In this document: piece by piece, positions 9,009 to 16,297 of the stretch
How positions within the stretch are numbered: position 1 is the stretch's first letter
How the letters are laid out: each line of letters opens with the position of its first letter
Assembly: GCA_963675625.1 (NCBI GenBank)
Contig: OY776497.1
Span: 1,550,001-1,614,000, forward strand
From: F22 sp963675625
Lineage (GTDB): Bacteria; Bacteroidota; Bacteroidia; Bacteroidales; Bacteroidaceae
DNA: 64,000 bases
Direction: 5' to 3'
Notes under the pieces: generated by a model
The model's input: the letters and a program-made list of their open reading frames with translations, nothing else
Databases searched by the model: none
Told to the model about the DNA's origin: nothing
Program-made: the position numbers and the translations under genes

Positions 9009-10031
9009 ATGTCCGAATCTATATTTTACCCAGATCAACCTTTAGTGACTGTCATTGTACCTGTGTATAATGACCAAGCATATATTGCGACCTGTTTAGA
9101 TAGTATTTTGAAACAAACATATACTTATCTACAAATCTTGGTCATTGATGATGGCTCTACCGACGAGACACCACATATTATAGATCAATATGCATCAAAG
9201 CATAAACGTATTGAAGCGATACATATTCCGAATCAAGGAGTCAGTGTTGCTCGCAATACTGGGTTGGATAAAATGAACGGTGACTATGTTATGTTTGTTG
9301 ATTCAGATGATTATTTAGATAGTCATGCCATCGCTCATTTGGTGGATTATGCCGACACGAATGAATTGGATATTGTGCTTTTTGGAGCGACATATTACCA
9401 TCAAGATGGTTCCGTCGAACAATATCTTCCATATCCCTCAACTCAAATTCTTGACGAAGGTGAAGTGAAGAAACGCATGTATCGAGGAGATCTCTCGACT
9501 CCTATTTGGGATAAATTTTACAGCCAAAGTATATGGGAAGATTTACGGTTTGAGACTCAGTGGCTTCGTGGCCAAGACTTTGTGATTCAGCATCAATATT
9601 TTTATCGTGCCCACAGCATAGGATGTTTAGCAGAGCCCCTGTATCATTACGAACTGCGTCATAGTCGAGGCAATTTTAGTTTGGCGTATCATCTGAAATT
9701 TCAATATGATGTCATTCGTGAACGACTAGCATTTGTTGAGACACATGATACTGATTACATCATCAGTGTAGAAGAAAAGTTGGTCCGTTTGGCTCTAAAT
9801 ATATGGCATGTGTCCTGTGTGCACCACGATGAGATATTACAACCCTTACTGCCAGAAATTCATGCTTTTTTGCGCCAATCTTTGCATCACCCTGTGTATA
9901 AGTCATGTAATACAAAGAGAAAAATGATGCTAAAGTTACATCGATACGCCCCTACGTTGTATGCCCTTTTACTGAAAGTCGCCTTTCGGTATATAGAACC
10001 AAGGCAGTACACAATGCTAAAAGAGAGCTAG
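9009..10031 (+). CDS. Glycosyltransferase family 2 (GT-A fold)
   Basis: The 340-residue product opens with PLVTVIVPVYNDQAYIATCL, then LVIDDGSTDET, and has a DSDD metal-binding motif in MFVDSDDYLD. These mark an inverting GT2 enzyme. The frame is open upstream to 8970, but the ATG at 9009, 5 bp after the previous stop, places the catalytic domain at the normal distance from the N-terminus. Linkage specificity cannot be inferred. Confidence 0.87.
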   Translation: MSESIFYPDQPLVTVIVPVYNDQAYIATCLDSILKQTYTYLQILVIDDGSTDETPHIIDQYASKHKRIEAIHIPNQGVSVARNTGLDKMNGDYVMFVDSDDYLDSHAIAHLVDYADTNELDIVLFGATYYHQDGSVEQYLPYPSTQILDEGEVKKRMYRGDLSTPIWDKFYSQSIWEDLRFETQWLRGQDFVIQHQYFYRAHSIGCLAEPLYHYELRHSRGNFSLAYHLKFQYDVIRERLAFVETHDTDYIISVEEKLVRLALNIWHVSCVHHDEILQPLLPEIHAFLRQSLHHPVYKSCNTKRKMMLKLHRYAPTLYALLLKVAFRYIEPRQYTMLKES

Positions 10032-10070
10032 CTCTTTTGCTTTTTCAAATAATCCACGTACTTTTGTGCT

Positions 10071-11348
10071 ATGCGCATATTATTAGTCAATACTTCGGAA
10101 AAAATAGGTGGGGCGGCCGTCGCTGCTGGCCGATTACGAGTTGCTTTATCCACAGAAGGAATCAAAGCAACTTTGCTTGTGCGAGATAAGCAGAGCGATG
10201 CCCTAACAGTGACCACCTTTACTGAATCTTTAGTGCATCGTATGCGTGCTCGTTGGGCTTTCCTACTAGAGCGTTTGGCCATATTTTTAGGCAATGGTTT
10301 GAATCGCCAAGGTGTTTTTCAAGTGGATATAGCTAATGTAGGGTTGGATATCACCCAGCTTCCTGAATTCAAACAGGCAGATGTTATCCATTTACATTGG
10401 ATCAATCAAGGCATGTTGTCATTAGGACAAATCAAGAAAATCCTTCGTAGCGGCAAGCCCGTTGTGTGGACGATGCACGATATGTGGCCTTGTACAGCTA
10501 TATGCCATCATGCAGTTGATTGTACAGCTTTTCATCAAGGATGCCATGATTGCATGTATCTAGGAGCTGCCAAAGGGAAACATGATTTATCGGCTCAGGT
10601 ATATAGACGTAAGCAAAAATGTTATCAAGAAGGCAATATACATTTTGTGGCTTGTAGTGAGTGGCTGGGCAATCATGCACGTCAAAGTGGACTGATTACT
10701 CCAGGTCACGTACATGTGATTCCCAATCCGATTTCCTTAGATAACTTCAAACCAGGAGACGTCGATCAAATTCGTGCATCATTGCATCTACCTATCGATA
10801 AACGATATATCCTTTTTGGAGCCGTTAAGACGAGCGATGAAAACAAAGGAGTACACTATTTTATTGAGGCCTGCCGATTGTTGAAAGAAATGCCGCAATC
10901 ACAGAAAGATCAATGGGCAGTCCTTGTGATGGGACGTGGAGCTGAAGAACTTTTAGAGGCCATTCCACTGGAGGCGTATAGTCTTCCTTTTGTTACAGAT
11001 TCAGCCAAGATCGTTCAATACTATCAAGCATCCGATCTCTTTGTCACTCCATCTTTGCAAGAGAACTTACCCAATATGATTATGGAAAGCATGGCCTGTG
11101 GGTTGCCCTGTGTAGGCTTTAAAGTGGGCGGTATCCCAGAGATGATTCGTCATCAAGTGACGGGATATCTAGCGGAATACAAAGATGCGGCCGATTTAGC
11201 TTCTGGTATTCGGTATATTTTGGAAGACACACAGCGTTATCGACAGTTATCCCACGATGCACGTGCTTTTGTGCGTAAGCATTATAGTGAATCGGTGGTG
11301 GCTCAGCAATATGAGAGGATCTACCAGTTGGCCATTCAAAATAAGTAA
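10071..11348 (+). CDS. Glycosyltransferase family 4 (WcaC-like)
   Basis: This is a 425-residue GT-B protein. The N-terminus MRILLVNTSEKIGGAAVAAG and the PVVWTMHDMWPCTAICHHAVDC segment are typical of Bacteroidales GT4 enzymes of the WcaC type. The donor-site helix reads SLQENLPNMIMESMACGLPC. It lies 39 bp downstream of the GT2 gene in the same run. Acceptor and donor are unknown. Confidence 0.87.
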   Translation: MRILLVNTSEKIGGAAVAAGRLRVALSTEGIKATLLVRDKQSDALTVTTFTESLVHRMRARWAFLLERLAIFLGNGLNRQGVFQVDIANVGLDITQLPEFKQADVIHLHWINQGMLSLGQIKKILRSGKPVVWTMHDMWPCTAICHHAVDCTAFHQGCHDCMYLGAAKGKHDLSAQVYRRKQKCYQEGNIHFVACSEWLGNHARQSGLITPGHVHVIPNPISLDNFKPGDVDQIRASLHLPIDKRYILFGAVKTSDENKGVHYFIEACRLLKEMPQSQKDQWAVLVMGRGAEELLEAIPLEAYSLPFVTDSAKIVQYYQASDLFVTPSLQENLPNMIMESMACGLPCVGFKVGGIPEMIRHQVTGYLAEYKDAADLASGIRYILEDTQRYRQLSHDARAFVRKHYSESVVAQQYERIYQLAIQNK

Positions 11349-11361
11349 TTCAATCCATGAC

Positions 11362-12168
11362 ATGACTCATTTACAATCCAATATACAAGAAAATACTACT
11401 GATGTAGACACACAACCGTTGATTAGTATTATAACCGTGACGTATAATGCCGAAGGTACTTTAGCGCGCACTTTAGATAGTGTGCGTAGCCAATCATATA
11501 CAAATAGCGAATTGATCTTGGTCGATGGTGCCTCTTCTGATGGCACAGTAGGTATTGCCGAGGTATACAGCGATGTTGTTCAAAAGATGATCAGCGAACG
11601 AGATAAGGGCATATATGACGCGATGAACAAAGGTATAGAGGCGGCTAGTGGTGAGTATTTGATCTTTTTAAATGCAGGGGATAAATTACATGATCAAGAT
11701 TCCTTGAAAACACTTGTTGACATAGCCGAAGCAGAGCGTCAACGGTACAATCGTTATCCAGATATTATATACGGTGATACAGCCATTGTGGATAATGAAG
11801 GCCATTTTCTACATCTTCGTGAGAAAAGACCACCCGAAACGCTTCATGTAGATAGTTTCCAAGATGGGATGCTGGTTTGTCATCAAGCCTTTGTGATACG
11901 TCGAGAATTGGCCATGCCCTATGATCTACAATATCGTTTTTCAAGTGATTTTGACTGGTGCATTCGTATGATGCGTGCCGTAGAAAAAAACGACGGACGC
12001 ATGGTGCTTGTTCCAGGTGTATTAATTGATTACTTAGATGAAGGAGTGACTACTCAAAATCATCGAGCATCCTTACAAGAACGTTTCTGGATCATGACAA
12101 AACACTATGGACTACTTATAACTATCGGCAAACACTTCGGTTTTATATGGAAAAAGCTACTTAAATAG
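11362..12168 (+). CDS. Glycosyltransferase family 2 (WcaA-like)
   Basis: The product is about 268 residues. It begins with PLISIITVTYNAEGTLARTL and continues with LILVDGASSDGT and ISERDKGIYDAMNKGIEAA, the pattern of GT2 enzymes of colanic-acid type clusters. The open frame reaches back to 11257 inside the previous gene; the ATG at 11362, 13 bp after that gene's stop, is the sensible start. It is the last gene of the run that begins with metG. Confidence 0.87.
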   Translation: MTHLQSNIQENTTDVDTQPLISIITVTYNAEGTLARTLDSVRSQSYTNSELILVDGASSDGTVGIAEVYSDVVQKMISERDKGIYDAMNKGIEAASGEYLIFLNAGDKLHDQDSLKTLVDIAEAERQRYNRYPDIIYGDTAIVDNEGHFLHLREKRPPETLHVDSFQDGMLVCHQAFVIRRELAMPYDLQYRFSSDFDWCIRMMRAVEKNDGRMVLVPGVLIDYLDEGVTTQNHRASLQERFWIMTKHYGLLITIGKHFGFIWKKLLK

Positions 12169-12273
12169 TTTTTCCTCCCATACATATGTCGCAATGTTAG
12201 TACATATGTCATATTAGATACATTTATTCTATACCTCATTGGCTTTGTTATAAGAGGTATGCATTAGTCTTCT

Positions 12274-12281
12274 TATATTTG
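12274..12281 (+). promoter_or_regulatory. -7 promoter box TATATTTG upstream of the GH32 gene
   Basis: TATATTTG matches the Bacteroidetes -7 box. A TTTG at 12244-12247 is somewhat far (26 bp) for a -33 element. The predicted transcript would begin about 30 bp before the first ATG. Confidence 0.55.
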
Positions 12282-12318
12282 CCTTGTATTCATTACGCTG
12301 AATACCTTATAACCGCTA

Positions 12319-14139
12319 ATGTTCAACTTAAATGTATATACCATGAGTCACATACTCTATTTGTGTAAATCCCGCTTTGCAACTTTATTGTTTGCTTTGC
12401 TGAGCTTTTCAACAATCCTTTCCGCTCAGACTAGATGGACCTCCCAAGATATGGGAGATGGGCATCATATAACTGTTATCGGTAAAGCCTCTAAACGCTT
12501 TTTGTTGCTTCCCATACAAGAGTCTGCTCCAGAAACTCGTATGCGCATGCTGGTGGATAATCAAGAGAGGGCTGCTTTAAACATCCGTCTTGCCGTAGAC
12601 CATGTTGATTATGTCTTACCCTTCGATATGACAACATATCAGAATGATTATTTGGTCATCAAGTGGAGCAATGCCCCCAAAACAGATTTGGCCTGGGATC
12701 AAATGCACTTGGCAGATCATTTTGATGCGAAGAATACGGCCCATTTTAGACCTAGATATCATTTTACTCCGGCGTATGGGTGGATGAATGATCCCAATGG
12801 TATGTTTTATAAAGATGGAGTATATCACCTATATTATCAATACAATCCCTATGCTAGTGTTTGGGGCAATATGCACTGGGGGCACGCCACTAGTACAGAC
12901 TTAGTGCATTGGACACACCAGCCTATTGTATTGGCTCCCGACGCATTAGGCGCCATTTTTTCGGGCAGTACTGTGGTCGATAAAGAGAATGTCGCTGGTT
13001 TCGGAAAAGGGGCCGTTCTGGCATTCTATACATCTGCTGGTGAGAGACAAAAACAATGTATTGCTTACAGTCTGGATAATGGGCAAACATTTCACAAGTA
13101 TCTAAAAAATCCCGTTGTAGTCAGTAATGCACCTGATTTTAGAGACCCCAAAGTAATCTATTATACATCAACCAAGACGTGGGTTATGGTACTTGCCGTA
13201 GGCCAACATCTTGAATTTTGGAACTCCAAGAACTTATTAGACTGGAATAAGGTGAGTGAGTTTGGTCATGGACAAGGAGAGCACGGTGGTGTATGGGAAT
13301 GTCCAGACCTGATTGAAATGCCTGTTCGAGGAACGAAAGAAAAGAAATGGGTTTTGATTGTAAATATCAATCCTGGAGGACCATTTGGTGGTTCGGCTAC
13401 GCAGTATTTTGTAGGAGATTTTGATGGAAAGACCTTTACAAACGATACGCCTAGTGAAACAAAATGGATGGATTGGGGCAAAGACCATTATGCTACAGTG
13501 ACGTGGCACAATGCACCAGATGATAGGAAGATTGCCATGGCTTGGATGAGCAATTGGCAATATGCCGCAAAAGTGCCTACAAAACAATATAGAAGTGGTT
13601 TGTCTGTTCCTCGAGAGCTGTCTTTGTATCAACAAAACGGTTCAGTATATATGAGTAGTCAACCTGTTCCTGAGATGCAAGCAGCTCGTCATAAAGAAGT
13701 CAAGATCAAGGGCTTTGATGTTAGAGAAGGTCGTTCTATTACCAAAAAAATCTCAGTAGATGGAGGATATGAATTGCAACTAAAAGTACGTCTAGGGAGT
13801 GCACGTATCGTCCCTTTTGCTCTAGTCAATAAAGAAGGTGAGCGAGTGAATATGCATTACGATCTGGTTAAACGACAGTTTCATATGGATAGACGAAACA
13901 GCGGACATACTGATTTTCATCCATGTTTCAGTGCCGATACTTATGCACCGATTGTATCAAACGATACACAAGTCTTGACCTTGTACTTCGACCAATGTAG
14001 CCTAGAAGCCTTTGCTGGTGATGGCACATGGTGTATGACCAACTTGGTTTTTCCACAATCGCCATACAATAAGATTGAGTTTACTGCACCACAGGGAACG
14101 TATCATGTGAGTGCTGTTCAAATCTATTCGATTCAATAA
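12319..14139 (+). CDS. GH32 fructan/sucrose hydrolase, secreted
   Basis: The 606-residue protein has an N-terminal signal peptide (about residues 16-36, cleavage near LSA-QT). The GH32 five-bladed propeller holds the nucleophile motif WMNDPNG at 155-161 (D158), the RDP motif at 275-277, and the acid/base motif ECPD at 327-330 (E327). A C-terminal beta-sandwich follows. GH32 enzymes hydrolyse beta-fructosides such as sucrose, inulin or levan; which one is not readable here. The signal peptide has no lipobox cysteine near the cleavage site, so a periplasmic enzyme is likely. The start may instead be the ATG at 12343, which gives a more usual signal peptide. Confidence 0.92.
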   Translation: MFNLNVYTMSHILYLCKSRFATLLFALLSFSTILSAQTRWTSQDMGDGHHITVIGKASKRFLLLPIQESAPETRMRMLVDNQERAALNIRLAVDHVDYVLPFDMTTYQNDYLVIKWSNAPKTDLAWDQMHLADHFDAKNTAHFRPRYHFTPAYGWMNDPNGMFYKDGVYHLYYQYNPYASVWGNMHWGHATSTDLVHWTHQPIVLAPDALGAIFSGSTVVDKENVAGFGKGAVLAFYTSAGERQKQCIAYSLDNGQTFHKYLKNPVVVSNAPDFRDPKVIYYTSTKTWVMVLAVGQHLEFWNSKNLLDWNKVSEFGHGQGEHGGVWECPDLIEMPVRGTKEKKWVLIVNINPGGPFGGSATQYFVGDFDGKTFTNDTPSETKWMDWGKDHYATVTWHNAPDDRKIAMAWMSNWQYAAKVPTKQYRSGLSVPRELSLYQQNGSVYMSSQPVPEMQAARHKEVKIKGFDVREGRSITKKISVDGGYELQLKVRLGSARIVPFALVNKEGERVNMHYDLVKRQFHMDRRNSGHTDFHPCFSADTYAPIVSNDTQVLTLYFDQCSLEAFAGDGTWCMTNLVFPQSPYNKIEFTAPQGTYHVSAVQIYSIQ

Positions 14140-14168
14140 ATTAGTAATATACTTTTATTTCATTCAAG

Positions 14169-15317
14169 ATGAATACTAAAAAAATCAATTACATAAAACT
14201 AGCTCCAGTGATGCTGGCCTTTTTTGCCATGGGTTTCGTAGACCTTGTAGGGATTGCAACTAATTATGTGAAAGCCGATTTTGGCCTTTCGGATAGTGTG
14301 GCCAATTTACTACCTTCCATGGTATTCTTTTGGTTCTTAATCTTTTCTGTACCTACAGGACTATTGATGAGCCGTATTGGGCAGCGTAAAACGGTGCTTC
14401 TCTCTTTGGTCGTAACAGCTATATCGTTGATTCTACCAAGCATCTCTTATACATATACTATGATGTTGGTATCTTTCTCTTTATTAGGGATTGGCAATGC
14501 GCTGATGCAAACCTCTTTGAATCCTTTGGTGTCCAATTTGATTTCAGTGGATCGTTTAGCTAGTACGATGACTTTTGGGCAGTTTGTCAAAGCCATCGCT
14601 AGTTTCTCTGCCCCTATTATAGCCGCTTTAGCCGCGGCTCATTTCGGTAATTGGAAGATACTATATCCTTTGTTTATGGGTATTTCTGTATTAGCTACTT
14701 TATGGTTGTACTTTACCCCGATCAAAGAAGAAGATATACAAGGAAAGCCATCTACATTTGGTGAGTGCTTTTCGTTGCTTGGCGATAAATTGGTCTTGCT
14801 TTGCTTTTTAGGGATTATGTGTCACGTAGGGATCGATGTGGGTACCAATGTCACTGCACCAAAAATATTAATGGAACGAGTTGGTATGACTTTGGCAGAT
14901 GCAGGATATGCTACATCTGTGTATTTCTTATTCCGTACTGTCGGATGTTTGACAGGAAGTGTTATTTTGGCAAAATGGAATCATAAAGTTTTCTTTATTA
15001 TAAGTAGTTTGATGCTCTCTATCGGCTTACTTGGTTTGTTATTTGTGGCCGATAAGTGGGTGATCTATGCTTGTGTTGGATTGATAGGGTATGGCAACTC
15101 TAATATTTTCTCTATGGTTTTTTCTCGTGCTATCTTGCACCTTCCTGCAAAGAAAAATGACATTTCAGGATTGATGATTATGGGACTTTTTGGAGGAACT
15201 ATCTTCCCTCTATTCATGGGGTATGCTTCGGATGCTATGGGACAAATTGGGGCTATTATGGTCATGCTTGTTGGCGCTGTCTATTTGTTGACTTTTATAC
15301 CTCAAGTAAAGCGATAA
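14169..15317 (+). CDS. MFS sugar transporter, FHS (FucP-like) type
   Basis: This 382-residue, roughly 12-helix inner-membrane protein contains MGFVDLVGIATNYVKADFGL near the N-terminus, an SRIGQRK loop after helix 2, and a GIGNALMQTSLNPLVSNL segment, as in fucose/hexose:H+ symporters. It sits between the GH32 gene and fructokinase, 29 bp from each, so fructose import is the obvious proposal. B. thetaiotaomicron has a comparable transporter in its fructan locus. Confidence 0.85.
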   Translation: MNTKKINYIKLAPVMLAFFAMGFVDLVGIATNYVKADFGLSDSVANLLPSMVFFWFLIFSVPTGLLMSRIGQRKTVLLSLVVTAISLILPSISYTYTMMLVSFSLLGIGNALMQTSLNPLVSNLISVDRLASTMTFGQFVKAIASFSAPIIAALAAAHFGNWKILYPLFMGISVLATLWLYFTPIKEEDIQGKPSTFGECFSLLGDKLVLLCFLGIMCHVGIDVGTNVTAPKILMERVGMTLADAGYATSVYFLFRTVGCLTGSVILAKWNHKVFFIISSLMLSIGLLGLLFVADKWVIYACVGLIGYGNSNIFSMVFSRAILHLPAKKNDISGLMIMGLFGGTIFPLFMGYASDAMGQIGAIMVMLVGAVYLLTFIPQVKR

Positions 15318-15345
15318 AAACGATATATATAATAAAAACCGATAT

Positions 15346-16233
15346 ATGAAAGATGTTATAGTTGGATTGGGAGAGGCACTTTGGGACTGCCTACCAGAAG
15401 GAAAACAGTTAGGTGGAGCACCAGCAAATTTTGCATATCATGTGCATCAGTTTGGGCATAAAGCCTGTACGGTAAGTGCTGTAGGAAAAGACGAATTGGG
15501 TGATGAGGCTTTGGCTCTTTTAGATAAAAAAGGTATTGCTTGTACGATTGCTCGTGTTGATTATCCAACGGGGACGGTGCAAGTTGACCTTGACGATAAT
15601 GGCGTGCCTTGTTACGAAATCAAAGAGGACGTAGCATGGGATAATATACCCTTTACACCCGTGTTGAAAGAATTGGCACAACACAGTAAAGCGGTGAGTT
15701 TTGGTTCTTTAGCACAACGTAGTTTCGTGAGTCGTACGACTATCAACAAGTTTTTAGATGCGATGCCAGAAGGTGATGATGTCTTGAAAATATTTGATAT
15801 CAATTTGCGTCAACATTTTTATTCTCGTGAAGTGATAGAGGAAAGTCTGGAGAAATGCAACGTGCTGAAGATTAATGACGAAGAACTCGTCGTAATTAGC
15901 CGCATGTTTGAATATCCTGGTATTGATTTAGAAGATAAATGCTTGGCTCTGATGGAACGTTTTCATCTTAAGATGTTGGTTTTAACATGCGGTACCAATG
16001 GTAGTTATGTCTTTACTGATGGAGTCATCTCATTCCAAGAAACGCCCAAGATAGAAGTAGCTGATACAGTTGGTGCAGGAGATAGTTTCTCGGCTACATT
16101 CTGTGCAGCTATATTGGCAGGCAAATCGGTTGCTGATGCACATAAATTGGCTGTAGAAGTTTCGGCTTATGTCTGCACTCAGAAAGGAGCGATGCCCTTG
16201 CTGCCAGAAAAATTTACTGATCAATTGAAGTAA
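15346..16233 (+). CDS. Fructokinase, PfkB family
   Basis: This 295-residue ribokinase-fold enzyme phosphorylates fructose using ATP. It begins GLGEALWDCLPEGKQLGGAPANFAYH, the fructokinase form of the substrate-binding motif. Near the C-terminus it carries DTVGAGDSFSATF, with the catalytic Asp of the GAGD anion hole. It is the third gene of the GH32-transporter-kinase unit and ends at a strong terminator shared with the convergent sensor gene. Confidence 0.92.
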   Translation: MKDVIVGLGEALWDCLPEGKQLGGAPANFAYHVHQFGHKACTVSAVGKDELGDEALALLDKKGIACTIARVDYPTGTVQVDLDDNGVPCYEIKEDVAWDNIPFTPVLKELAQHSKAVSFGSLAQRSFVSRTTINKFLDAMPEGDDVLKIFDINLRQHFYSREVIEESLEKCNVLKINDEELVVISRMFEYPGIDLEDKCLALMERFHLKMLVLTCGTNGSYVFTDGVISFQETPKIEVADTVGAGDSFSATFCAAILAGKSVADAHKLAVEVSAYVCTQKGAMPLLPEKFTDQLK

Positions 16234-16259
16234 TTATAGGTTGTTATATAGATGAAAGG

Positions 16260-16296
16260 AAGGATGTGTCAAGCGTTAGTTTGGCACATCCTTTTT
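16260..16296. terminator. Bidirectional terminator between fructokinase and the hybrid sensor
   Basis: AAGGATGTG (16260-16268) pairs with CACATCCTT (16285-16293), followed by a T run on the plus strand. The genes on either side converge here. Confidence 0.8.
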
Positions 16297-16297
16297 G

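Noticed and set aside
10028..10294. 88-codon minus-strand frame over the start of the GT4 gene
   Set aside because: It is antisense to the conserved GT4 N-terminus and has no recognisable features.
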